A stretch of DNA of 64,000 nt, taken from a virus. A model generated the notes under the pieces. It saw nothing but the letters and a program-made list of their open reading frames with translations. It did no database searches and was not told the DNA's origin. The stretch lies in IMG/VR virus record IMGVR_UViG_3300006737_000017, positions 1 through 64,000 of that record; one strand, 5' to 3'. Of this stretch, positions 52,883 through 60,131 are shown piece after piece. Positions within the stretch are counted from its first letter, which is position 1. Every line of letters begins with the position of its first letter. Both the position numbers and the translations under genes were made by a program.

Positions 52883-54201
52883 TGAAATTTAAGAAAATCA
52901 TATCAAACTTACAAGAAGAGTATAAATTACCAATTTCTGTTGGTGATACTATCATGATGGGTAGATTCAAAAATAAACCTGTAAAGGTAAAATCTATTTC
53001 TATGAGTGACAAAGGTGATTTATTAATAAATGGTAAATCAGCTGCAAGATTTAGAATTAAAAAATTAGATGAAACTGGAAAAGGTATTTGGCATAACATC
53101 AGAGCTAAAAGAAAAAGAGGAGAAGCTCCCGCAAAGAAGGGGTCATCGGCATATAAAAAAGCTGCAAAGGCAATGAAATCTTTAGAAGAGAAAGCACCAC
53201 CAGGAATGGAAGATGTAGTTTTAGCTCTAAAGAAAAAGAAAGATATTGATAATCCTTATGCAATTGCTTGGTCAATGTATAATAAGAAGAAAAAGAAAGA
53301 GAGCCTTGATGAATGTGTAATTGCACACAAGGTAATAGATGGGAACGTAATACTTGCGAAAAACCGAGATAGAGCTTACGACGTAAAATTAACAGTTGTT
53401 AGAGAATTAATTAATAATATTGAAGTTGTTTATATACACGATGACGATACAGATTGGTCTGAAGGTATGAATGAGTTTGGAATAGGAATTATTAATTCAA
53501 CACTCCAAGGTGAATACGATGAAAAAGAAAAAAAGATTGTAAAGAAAAGTGGAAAACCTTCTAAGGATGGTTTCAAAATGAGAACCGCTTTAGGTTACAA
53601 GAAACTTTCTCGGGTAATAAAATCTATTATAGAATTTACAGGATTCTCCACAGGTGATAATGCTAAATCAGGAGAAGCAACAGGATTGAATGGTCATACA
53701 TTCGTAGCTAACCAGAATAATTCATACGCAATAGAAACTACTTCAATCAATCCTCCAGCTATTAGAAAACTTAGTCATGATAAAGCTCATACTAGAACTA
53801 ATCACGGTAGAGTTTATAAAGACGCAGGATATCAAGATGGTAAAAATGCTAAATCTTCTAAACTTAGACAAAATATATCTTTATCAATAGTATCAAAAGC
53901 AAAAACAAAATATGATATATTAAAAGGTTTACAAGGATATTATGCAAAAGATTATAGAGATAATCCTTATAGAAATAAAGACAAAGTTAACAATCCAACC
54001 GGAGCTGATGTACTTTCTACTACAGGACAATTAATGCTAGATCTAACTGACAAAATATTAACTGTTACAATGGATAAAACTAAGTCAGAATTTTTAGGAA
54101 TAGACGATAGAACGCCTGAATCTTATAAACCAAAAATAAAAGTTAATGTACAATATACAATTCCATTCGAATCAGATGGTGGAGATAGCGATGAGTCATA
54201 A
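52882..54201 (+). CDS. Tagged Ntn hydrolase (C45/linear amide hydrolase-like) with L-D-E before the catalytic Cys
   Basis: Start at ATG 52882 (TAATG); an in-frame TTG at 52873 is less likely. 439 aa. N-terminal tag MKFKKIISNLQE; residues ~65-135 contain GKGIWHNIRAKRKRGEAPAK and GMEDVVLALKKKKDIDNPYA then IAWSMYN, modules known in myophage virion proteins. From Cys145: CVIAHKVIDGNVILAKNRDR, GMNEFGIGIINSTL, NNSYAIETTSINPPA and AHTRTNHG, the N-terminal-nucleophile pattern of C45 acyltransferase/penicillin-acylase-type enzymes. SLDE directly precedes Cys145, matching the (L/I)-x-E consensus of T4 prohead protease, so capsid maturation could expose the nucleophile. Amide substrate unknown. Confidence 0.68.
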   Translation: MKFKKIISNLQEEYKLPISVGDTIMMGRFKNKPVKVKSISMSDKGDLLINGKSAARFRIKKLDETGKGIWHNIRAKRKRGEAPAKKGSSAYKKAAKAMKSLEEKAPPGMEDVVLALKKKKDIDNPYAIAWSMYNKKKKKESLDECVIAHKVIDGNVILAKNRDRAYDVKLTVVRELINNIEVVYIHDDDTDWSEGMNEFGIGIINSTLQGEYDEKEKKIVKKSGKPSKDGFKMRTALGYKKLSRVIKSIIEFTGFSTGDNAKSGEATGLNGHTFVANQNNSYAIETTSINPPAIRKLSHDKAHTRTNHGRVYKDAGYQDGKNAKSSKLRQNISLSIVSKAKTKYDILKGLQGYYAKDYRDNPYRNKDKVNNPTGADVLSTTGQLMLDLTDKILTVTMDKTKSEFLGIDDRTPESYKPKIKVNVQYTIPFESDGGDSDES

Positions 54202-54379
54202 GGTTTTTATTCGTCACACTTATATTTATAAATGTTCAGATAAAGAATGTCATGGAGAATGGAAAATCAATGAAGCAATTAATTTAGAAAGATTAAGCTG
54301 CCCTCATTGTGGTAAAGTTGACACTGTACATTATGTACAAGTAGATCAAAGAGAAAAGTATCAAAGAAGATGGGAATAA
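54191..54379 (+). CDS. Small zinc-ribbon protein (62 aa)
   Basis: Start at ATG 54191 with GGAG upstream; an in-frame ATG at 54146 lies well inside the previous gene. KCSDKECHGEW (C-x4-C) and LSCPHCGKVDTV (C-x2-C) form a zinc ribbon; the C-terminus is basic (QREKYQRRWE). Overlaps both neighbours. Function unknown. Confidence 0.62.
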   Translation: MSHKVFIRHTYIYKCSDKECHGEWKINEAINLERLSCPHCGKVDTVHYVQVDQREKYQRRWE

Positions 54380-54990
54380 AATTAAAAAACGTAATTCTAC
54401 TAGATAAACTAGTTTACTCTGATAAATTAGAGGAAAAAGAGATTGGAAAATCTTTTCAAGGATTCCCGTTAGAACAATTCAAGGGTTCTCCACCTCCAAA
54501 AAATAGTAGCTTAGTTTCATTTAATGAAATGAGAAACTTGGAAAATATAACTGCTGACATAGACATCCAAGCTGCAGACAATGTTGAAAAATACTTCGAA
54601 GATAATTGCAAAGGTATTGGGATAGAATATCCAAAAGAATATATTGGAAAGATATTAGACGATTCAGTTGGAGTAATTTTACACTTGAAAAATTATTACA
54701 ATAGACCTAGGCCTGCTCAACTTGCAAAAACTTTAGGTCTGAAATTTCATGAAGAACCCCTAGCTTCTTCAAAGACTCCTTCATTTCCATCTGGGCATTC
54801 TATACAAGGAAGATTAGTTTCAATAATACTTTCTGAAATATATCCAGAACACAAAGAATCTTTAATGCTTATAGGTAATGCAATTTCAACAAGTAGATTA
54901 CTTGCTAAAGTTCATTACGAGTCAGATTCAATATTTGGATTGCACGTTGGTGAAAAAATGGCTAAATATTATTTGGATAAGTCAAAATAA
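54370..54990 (+). CDS. PAP2-family acid phosphatase-like protein
   Basis: 206 aa with the full PAP2 signature: K107-x6-R-P (LKNYYNRPRP), S141-G-H (FPSGHS), and S-R176-x5-H182-x3-D186 (SRLLAKVHYESD). No signal peptide or multiple TM segments, so it is a soluble cytosolic or virion enzyme. Hydrolyses phosphomonoesters or nucleotide/lipid phosphates. Its last codons (Leu-Asp-Lys-Ser-Lys-stop) are the TTTGGATAAGTC block of P10. Confidence 0.83.
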   Translation: MGIKLKNVILLDKLVYSDKLEEKEIGKSFQGFPLEQFKGSPPPKNSSLVSFNEMRNLENITADIDIQAADNVEKYFEDNCKGIGIEYPKEYIGKILDDSVGVILHLKNYYNRPRPAQLAKTLGLKFHEEPLASSKTPSFPSGHSIQGRLVSIILSEIYPEHKESLMLIGNAISTSRLLAKVHYESDSIFGLHVGEKMAKYYLDKSK

Positions 54991-55003
54991 TTTATTATAT
55001 TGT
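54972..55003 (+). promoter_or_regulatory. Promoter P10, inside the PAP2 gene end, predicted leaderless
   Basis: TTTGGATAAGTC from 54972 encodes the end of PAP2; TATATTGT at 54996-55003; spacer 20 nt. ATG 55009 follows after 5 nt. Confidence 0.72.
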
Positions 55004-55008
55004 ATATT

Positions 55009-55536
55009 ATGATTAAACTAAAAGATATATTAAATGAAGCAAGAAGCTTAAGTGTATTTGATTTCGATGATACCCTTGCTTTCACAGATTCTTGGGTTTA
55101 TGTAAAAAAGAACGGCGGTGAATACAAATTAGATTCAGCTGAATTCGCAGTTCACAAATTAAAACCTGGTGAAAGTTATGATTTCAGAGATTTTGATAGA
55201 ATGTTAAGAAAACCTCAGATCATAAAGAAAAATGTAGAAATACTTAAAAAACAATTGAAAAAAGTTGGTAGAAGAGTTACAATTTTAACAGCAAGAGCAG
55301 TTGGTTTTCCTGTAAAACATTTTTTCAAAACTTTAGGAATAGACGTTTATGTTGTAGCAGTCGGTTCTGCAGATCCCAAAGTTAAATCTGATTGGATAGA
55401 AGATCATATAAAGAAAGGTTATAACCCTGTATATTTCATAGACGATTCTAGTAAAAATATAGCAGCTGTTGATAAGCTAAAAAGAAAATATCCAAAGACT
55501 AAGATTAAAACGTATTTATTCAAAGGTCACAAATGA
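55009..55536 (+). CDS. Tagged HAD-superfamily phosphatase
   Basis: Start at ATG 55009, not the in-frame TTG at 55000. 175 aa. Tag MIKLKDILNE is followed at once by the HAD core: SLSVFDFDDTLAF (Asp18, Asp20), TILTAR (motif II Thr), DPKVKSDWIEDHI (motif III Lys) and NPVYFIDDSSKNI (motif IV Asp pair). It may act as a 5'-nucleotidase or a PNK-type 3' phosphatase. The tag directly abutting the domain suggests it is removable. ATGA overlap with the next gene. Confidence 0.8.
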   Translation: MIKLKDILNEARSLSVFDFDDTLAFTDSWVYVKKNGGEYKLDSAEFAVHKLKPGESYDFRDFDRMLRKPQIIKKNVEILKKQLKKVGRRVTILTARAVGFPVKHFFKTLGIDVYVVAVGSADPKVKSDWIEDHIKKGYNPVYFIDDSSKNIAAVDKLKRKYPKTKIKTYLFKGHK

Positions 55537-55958
55537 TTAAGCTAAAAAGTATATTAACAGAAGTTTCTAAAAAAGACATAATGGATATAGTTAAAAAAGT
55601 TTATCCATACATCGCTAAAGATTTAGGTGGAAGGGCTGTTAAAGTAGAAGTTCATAATAATATATACAAAAGAATTGGTGCTGTTGGCATTGAAGATATG
55701 ATGAAAGATAATAATCCTTTTGCAGAATACGATTGGGATAGAAATAGAATTTATTTATATGCATCAGCCATATCTAATGTTGAACAGGTAATAAGATCAT
55801 TGTTACATGAACATACTCACACAAAACAAGATAGAAAAAAATTCAAAGCTGGTTATGAATCTGGAAAATATAATTATTCAACACACCCATATGAAAAAGC
55901 AGCAGTTAATTCAGAAAAAAAATGGAAGAAGTATCTAAAATATTTGGATAAGTCATAA
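55533..55958 (+). CDS. Tagged HExxH zinc metallopeptidase-like protein
   Basis: 141 aa. Tag MIKLKSILTE, then a zincin core with RSLLHEHTHTKQDRKKF (His92-Glu93-x2-His96) and a downstream HPYEKAAVNSEKKW whose Glu could be the third zinc ligand. Probable small protease or zinc-dependent hydrolase. Its last codons (YLDKS-stop) are the TTTGGATAAGTCATAA of P11. Confidence 0.68.
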   Translation: MIKLKSILTEVSKKDIMDIVKKVYPYIAKDLGGRAVKVEVHNNIYKRIGAVGIEDMMKDNNPFAEYDWDRNRIYLYASAISNVEQVIRSLLHEHTHTKQDRKKFKAGYESGKYNYSTHPYEKAAVNSEKKWKKYLKYLDKS

Positions 55959-55974
55959 AAATTTGTTATATTAG
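55943..55974 (+). promoter_or_regulatory. Promoter P11, inside the metallopeptidase gene end, predicted leaderless
   Basis: TTTGGATAAGTC from 55943 overlaps the last codons and stop; TATATTAG at 55967-55974; spacer 20 nt. ATG 55979 follows TAAT. Confidence 0.75.
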
Positions 55975-55978
55975 TAAT

Positions 55979-56491
55979 ATGTTAAAATTATCAGACGTAC
56001 TTATGGAAGCTTTACCTGGAGAAAAATCAGCTGGAGCTATTATCTTTAGAAGAGATTCCAAGGGCATACAATATTTACTGCTATTTGGTGATAAAATTGG
56101 ATGGGGATTCCCAAAGGGCCATATAGATAGTGGAGAAGAACCTAAGGAGACTGCTATTAGAGAGATAGAAGAAGAGACTGGTATTATCATAGACGAGTTT
56201 ATTCCGAATTTCGAAGCTTATACTCAATATGATATGAAGCTAGATTATTCTAAAACTCCTCCTGAACCGCTTGAAAAACCCTACATAAAGACTTGTGTAT
56301 ATTATTTAGCTGAAGTCCCCAAAGGACAGAAGGTTAAAATATCGCATGAACACGAAAAATATATTTGGGCAACTTATTCAGCAGCTCAAGAAAAAATAGA
56401 ATTTAATAAAGATATACTTAAAAAAGCAGACAGGATAATTTCAAATGGCACCAGAAGTAAAAGCATACATAAAAGGAAGAGAAATAATTAG
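55979..56491 (+). CDS. Tagged Nudix hydrolase
   Basis: 170 aa. Tag MLKLSDVLMEA, then SAGAIIFRRDSKGIQYLLL and a perfect Nudix box from Gly47 (GHIDSGEEPKETAIREIEEE then TGI; G-x5-E-x7-R-E-U-x-E-E-x-G-U). YDMKLDYSKTPPEPLEKPYI and a Y/F-rich tail resemble diadenosine-polyphosphate/RNA pyrophosphatase Nudix enzymes. Could hydrolyse NDP-sugars, Ap4A or mRNA caps. Leaderless behind P11. Confidence 0.9.
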   Translation: MLKLSDVLMEALPGEKSAGAIIFRRDSKGIQYLLLFGDKIGWGFPKGHIDSGEEPKETAIREIEEETGIIIDEFIPNFEAYTQYDMKLDYSKTPPEPLEKPYIKTCVYYLAEVPKGQKVKISHEHEKYIWATYSAAQEKIEFNKDILKKADRIISNGTRSKSIHKRKRNN

Positions 56492-56621
56492 AAGTTGTAA
56501 GACTCATACTCAATTGATAAATGCATACAATTGGATATGGTTATACAAAAATATGTATGGTAAAACTGAATACTGGAAAAAATTAATTAACTATTGCACA
56601 CAAAGGAGAAATAGAATATGA
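56445..56621 (+). CDS. Small basic protein overlapping the Nudix gene end (58 aa)
   Basis: ATG at 56445 inside the 3' end of the Nudix gene (47-nt overlap). MAPEVKAYIKGREIIRSCKT, then YNWIWLYKNMYGKTEYWKKL. Aromatic and basic. TGA overlaps the next ATG. Coding status is moderately likely because the non-overlapping part would otherwise be empty. Confidence 0.4.
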   Translation: MAPEVKAYIKGREIIRSCKTHTQLINAYNWIWLYKNMYGKTEYWKKLINYCTQRRNRI

Positions 56622-56686
56622 ACTATTGGACAACAACAACAACTTGGGGTGATATACCTGTAAATTATATTATGGTAGAGAAATAA
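56618..56686 (+). CDS. Possible 22-aa peptide
   Basis: ATG behind AAGGAGAAATAGAAT, in ATGA overlap with the preceding ORF, encoding MNYWTTTTTWGDIPVNYIMV and two more residues; TAA one base before the next ATG. It fits the spacing of a real mini-gene but is too short to prove. Confidence 0.3.
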   Translation: MNYWTTTTTWGDIPVNYIMVEK

Positions 56687-56687
56687 T

Positions 56688-56921
56688 ATGGGATTTCATA
56701 AAAGATACATATCAGAGGACCAAGTTTGTTATAGATATACACATTACGGTATGGAGGAAGTTTTGAAATGGATAAGATCTGCAGATGCAATTATTTGCAC
56801 TGACCCTTTTACTATGGAATTAACGGATGTGCTTGATTCAGAGGGAGATAAGACTAAAATATGGAACAAAGCTTCAGAGATGATTGCTATGAAATCTCTA
56901 GAAATGGGGAAAAATTCCTAG
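56688..56921 (+). CDS. Conserved phage protein of unknown function (77 aa)
   Basis: MGFHKRYISEDQVCYRYTHY, then GMEEVLKWIRSADAIICTDP and FTMELTDVLDSEGDKTKIWN. Small alpha/beta protein without known motif. It is followed by the paired TGACAAATTGTCA sites and P12. Confidence 0.55.
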   Translation: MGFHKRYISEDQVCYRYTHYGMEEVLKWIRSADAIICTDPFTMELTDVLDSEGDKTKIWNKASEMIAMKSLEMGKNS

Positions 56922-56928
56922 GAACCTA

Positions 56929-56973
56929 TGACAAATTGTCACTAAAAAACTTTGAAAAGTGGACAAATTGTCA
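56929..56973. repeat. Twin palindromic sites TGACAA-A-TTGTCA upstream of P12 (putative operators)
   Basis: TGACAAATTGTCA at 56929-56941 and GACAAATTGTCA at 56962-56973, 32 nt apart (about three helical turns). Each is a near-perfect inverted repeat around one A, and each is followed by CTAAAAAA and a TTTG-like box, so the unit looks duplicated. The second copy abuts the TTTG of P12, a position suited to a repressor. Confidence 0.6.
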
Positions 56974-56982
56974 CCTAAAAAA

Positions 56983-57014
56983 TTTGGATAAGTCGATTTT
57001 TTTTCTTATATTTA
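56983..57014 (+). promoter_or_regulatory. Promoter P12 (TTTG-N20-TATATTTA), leadered
   Basis: TTTGGATAAGTCG from 56983, TATATTTA at 57007-57014, spacer 20 nt. The ATG (57050) is 35 nt past the box after an A/C-rich leader without Shine-Dalgarno. Confidence 0.78.
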
Positions 57015-57049
57015 TATATAAATAATTAACTAACACAAAAAACACTACT

Positions 57050-57340
57050 ATGAGTAAAAAAGAATTAGGTAACACTGGAAAAATTAAAAAAGAAAGTAAC
57101 TACAAAAAAGCTGATTACATTTATAGCTATAAGCTAGGTAAGGATTATCAGATAGAATTAGTAAATAATATGATTTACTATAAAAAGAAAGATGCCTTTG
57201 GTGCTTTCAATCTAGTTAAAGCTGAGGAAACTCCGACTAAGATGTACGGACATTCGGAATTAAAAGAATTAGCTTTAGATATCTCAAAGAAAATGGGACT
57301 TAAATTAACAGCTGCTATCACAGGTTCAGTAATATCTTAA
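57050..57340 (+). CDS. Stand-alone copy of the domain found at the start of the 41111 protein (96 aa)
   Basis: YKLGKDYQIELVNNMIYYKK, then GHSELKELALDISKKMGL, match the N-terminal region of the 608-aa protein in order. Lys-rich, no Cys. Transcribed alone from operator-flanked P12. Function unknown; as a free domain it might regulate or compete with the larger protein. Confidence 0.58.
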   Translation: MSKKELGNTGKIKKESNYKKADYIYSYKLGKDYQIELVNNMIYYKKKDAFGAFNLVKAEETPTKMYGHSELKELALDISKKMGLKLTAAITGSVIS

Positions 57341-57379
57341 TTGTTAATAACTTACTCGAAATTGTTAATAACTTCGAGT
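57341..57379. promoter_or_regulatory. Tandem TTGTTAATAACT boxes with flanking inverted repeat upstream of P13
   Basis: TTGTTAATAACT at 57341-57352 and 57362-57373 are 21 nt apart, two helical turns. ACTCGAA (57354-57360) and TTCGAGT (57373-57379) form a perfect 7-bp inverted repeat around the second box. The same box occurs once before P5. The pattern suits cooperative binding by a regulator. The hairpin could also act as a terminator for the 57050 gene, though it has no T-run. Confidence 0.55.
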
Positions 57380-57386
57380 CAAAATA

Positions 57387-57418
57387 TTTGGATAAGTCAT
57401 AATTTATTCTTATATTTA
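57387..57418 (+). promoter_or_regulatory. Promoter P13 (TTTG-N20-TATATTTA), leadered
   Basis: TTTGGATAAGTC from 57387, TATATTTA at 57411-57418, spacer 20 nt. Leader of 35 nt to ATG 57454, A/C-rich, no Shine-Dalgarno. Confidence 0.78.
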
Positions 57419-57453
57419 TATATAAATAATAACAATCACTAACACTACACTAT

Positions 57454-59478
57454 ATGGCAAAAGCTTTCAATAATTATTCTTCATTCTGGTTAGATGACTA
57501 CACTTCTAATGTCGATGTTCTAACAGGAGAAAAGATTTCAAATGGTAAAGATTACATCAAGATGGCTTCAAGATTAAAAGCTATCGGTAACTTTGTTAAA
57601 ATCGTTTCTGGTAACGATGTCAAGGTTCAATATAATAATAGAGATGAATCTTTCACCGATGGTAAAACAGTTACTATCTCATCAAAAATTAACGGTAAAT
57701 CATTCGATTCTACCGTCGGTCTTGCTTTACACGAGGGATCTCACGTTAAATTATCAGACTTCACATTACTTAAAAACTTAATGGGTTACAACGGTAATGA
57801 TTATCTAAAAACCAGATTCGATTTCGAAATCACTAATGAAATGGAATCAAAAGGTTTATCAATGATGACTCTTAAAGATATTATCAATGTTATCGAGGAT
57901 AGAAGAATTGATTACGATATATTTACTAATGCTCCTGGATATCAAGGTTACTACAATGCTTTATACGAAAGATATTTTCATGCTAAAGTAATTGATAAAG
58001 CTTTAATTTCTGGTGAACACAGAGAAGAATCTGTTCAATCTTACATGTTTAGAATTATCAATTTAACTAATTCAAACAGAGATTTATCTGCTCTTAAAGG
58101 CTTAAGAGAAATTTATTCTATTATCAATCTTGCTAATATTTCCAGATTAAAAACAACTGGTGAAGTAGTTGAAACAGCTATAGAGGTATTAAAAGTAATA
58201 GATAAACACATTCCATTACCAGAATCTGAAGATGATTCTAATTGCAATGGCAATGATGATAATAAAGATGAAAATCAAGAGGAATCAAATTGCTCAAACG
58301 GTAGTTCTTCTGGAGACTGTAAAACACCAGAAGGAAATTCTGATGATGATGGTTCTACTACATCAGGTGAAGATGTTAATCTTAAAGATGATGAATCTTT
58401 ATTACCTGAATTATCACCTAATGATAAATCTAAATTAAACAAAGCTATTCAAAAGCAAAAAGATTTTATCAGAAGTAATATTAAAAAATCTTCAATTCGT
58501 AAAGCTGAAAAACAAAAAATTGATGCTATCAATAATTCAAACGCTTCATACGAAACAGTTGGTACTGGAATTGGAAATGCCTGGTACAAAACTTCAAATG
58601 GAGTTGATTGCTTAGTCGTTAGAAACATTAATAAATCAGTAATTGATTCTCAAGCATTTGAAACATTAACCGCTAGAAAATGGTCTTTAGAAAATAACCA
58701 AGAATCTATTGATTTAGGTATTAAACTCGGTACTCAATTAGGAAGAAAACTTCAAGTTAGAAACGATTCTAAAGAATTAAAATACAACAGATTAAATGCT
58801 GGTAAGATTGATAAAAGATTAATCGCTTCAGCTGGTTTTGGTAATGAAAACATCTTTCAACAAGTTTTCATAGATAATCACAAAGATGCTAATGTTCATA
58901 TTTCAATTGATGCTTCTGGTTCTATGGGAGGTAAAAAATGGGACAAATCAATAACATCAGCAGTTGCTATTGCTAAAGCTGCTTCAATGGTTGGTAATCT
59001 TAACGTTACTATTTCATTCCGTTCAACTGAATCACAAGGAAAGAAATACATGCCAGCTATCTTTATAGCTTATGATTCAAAGGTTGATAAAATCAAAAAG
59101 ATTCAAACTTTATTCAAGCACGTCACTTGCCCTGGTACTACACCAGAAGGTTTATGTTTTGAAGCTATTCAAAAGGAAATACTATCTTCTTCAAACAATT
59201 TAGATAGTTACTTTATCAATTTCTCAGATGGTGAACCTTACTTTGAATCAAAAGATATTTCTTACTATGGCGATGAAGCTACAAAACATACTGCTCAACA
59301 AGTTAAAACATTTAGAGACAAAGGTATCAAGGTTTTATCATACTTCATAACTGGTTCAGCTGATACTGAAACTTCAAAATCTTTCAAGACAATGTACGGA
59401 CCAGATGCTTCAAATGTTAACGTCAACAACTTAGCTCAACTAGCTAAGACATTAAATAATATGTTTATAGAGAAATAA
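57454..59478 (+). CDS. Metallopeptidase-like + VWA domain protein (DUF2201/CobT-like architecture)
   Basis: 674 aa. N-terminal part: GLALHEGSHVKLSD (His93-Glu-x2-His97, zincin motif), NVIEDRRIDYDIF. Middle: a long acidic Ser/Asp/Asn linker (~250-310, ESEDDSNCNGNDDNKDENQE). C-terminal VWA: NVHISIDASGSMGGKKW with MIDAS Asp486-x-Ser488-x-Ser490, CPGTTPEGLCFEAI, YFINFSDGEPYF. The order peptidase-like + acidic linker + VWA is that of DUF2201 and of CobT-like proteins that work with MoxR/CobS AAA ATPases; no such ATPase is in the window. A link to B12 (needed by NrdJ) is tempting but unproven. Own promoter with two operator-like boxes. Confidence 0.75.
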   Translation: MAKAFNNYSSFWLDDYTSNVDVLTGEKISNGKDYIKMASRLKAIGNFVKIVSGNDVKVQYNNRDESFTDGKTVTISSKINGKSFDSTVGLALHEGSHVKLSDFTLLKNLMGYNGNDYLKTRFDFEITNEMESKGLSMMTLKDIINVIEDRRIDYDIFTNAPGYQGYYNALYERYFHAKVIDKALISGEHREESVQSYMFRIINLTNSNRDLSALKGLREIYSIINLANISRLKTTGEVVETAIEVLKVIDKHIPLPESEDDSNCNGNDDNKDENQEESNCSNGSSSGDCKTPEGNSDDDGSTTSGEDVNLKDDESLLPELSPNDKSKLNKAIQKQKDFIRSNIKKSSIRKAEKQKIDAINNSNASYETVGTGIGNAWYKTSNGVDCLVVRNINKSVIDSQAFETLTARKWSLENNQESIDLGIKLGTQLGRKLQVRNDSKELKYNRLNAGKIDKRLIASAGFGNENIFQQVFIDNHKDANVHISIDASGSMGGKKWDKSITSAVAIAKAASMVGNLNVTISFRSTESQGKKYMPAIFIAYDSKVDKIKKIQTLFKHVTCPGTTPEGLCFEAIQKEILSSSNNLDSYFINFSDGEPYFESKDISYYGDEATKHTAQQVKTFRDKGIKVLSYFITGSADTETSKSFKTMYGPDASNVNVNNLAQLAKTLNNMFIEK

Positions 59479-59480
59479 TT

Positions 59481-59765
59481 ATGAAAATAACAATTTGGGT
59501 ACATAAATCAGAAGCGATTTCTGGTAAAATTACTAATTATGCTTACACTAGACCATATCACGATAGGAATGAAGAATGGGTACAAATTCAAATCACACAA
59601 GATGAATTTGCAAATTTGGAAGACAAAGATAAAAATGACAATGTTCGTAGCGATGAATGGTTAGTAGAACAATACAATAGGAACAGAGCTCCTGAGGATC
59701 ATATAACATCAATTGATGAAATGAGCCCTAAGTTACAAGCTCTATTAATGAATACAAAATTTTAG
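59481..59765 (+). CDS. Conserved phage protein of unknown function (94 aa)
   Basis: 2 nt after the VWA gene. ITIWVHKSEAISGKITNYAY, HDRNEEWVQIQITQDEFANL, ends with helical DEMSPKLQALLMNTKF. Beta-rich N-terminal half. No motif recognised. Confidence 0.55.
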   Translation: MKITIWVHKSEAISGKITNYAYTRPYHDRNEEWVQIQITQDEFANLEDKDKNDNVRSDEWLVEQYNRNRAPEDHITSIDEMSPKLQALLMNTKF

Positions 59766-59768
59766 AAT

Positions 59769-60131
59769 ATGGCAATAAATGAAAGAAAAAGACAACAGTT
59801 TTGGGAAATGCAATCCTTTATCAAAAAGAAAATAAAGGGTGCTCATACCAAAGTCAATTCAGATGGGTCAGTATATGTTGCTGATGCAAATGGAAAGAAT
59901 ACTATAGGAACAAAATATCCATCTCTAGCTCTAGCACCAGATGTTTTTACAGCTTGGAAAAATGCTTATGTAGTTGAACATTGGAATCGACAAGAAGCTA
60001 GAAGTATTAGAGGTATCCAATGTGATATTAGAAACAATACTGTTCAAGGTGGAGAGGAATTGTCAAAAGCTATACACGAATATTTCGAAGAAGATATTGA
60101 AATGTATGACGAAGAAAACGTAAATGAGTAG
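59769..60131 (+). CDS. Conserved phage protein of unknown function (120 aa)
   Basis: RKRQQFWEMQSFIKKKIKGA, SDGSVYVADANGKNTIGTKY, VFTAWKNAYVVEHWNRQEAR. Basic N-terminus, acidic C-terminus (EEDIEMYDEENVNE). Overlaps the next gene by 8 nt. Not recognised. Confidence 0.55.
   Translation: MAINERKRQQFWEMQSFIKKKIKGAHTKVNSDGSVYVADANGKNTIGTKYPSLALAPDVFTAWKNAYVVEHWNRQEARSIRGIQCDIRNNTVQGGEELSKAIHEYFEEDIEMYDEENVNE

Noticed and set aside
57454-59478. Firm call as cobaltochelatase subunit CobT
   Set aside because: The VWA and acidic linker fit, but the N-terminal HExxH part is not typical of CobT and no CobS/CobN is seen, so only an architecture-level description is given.
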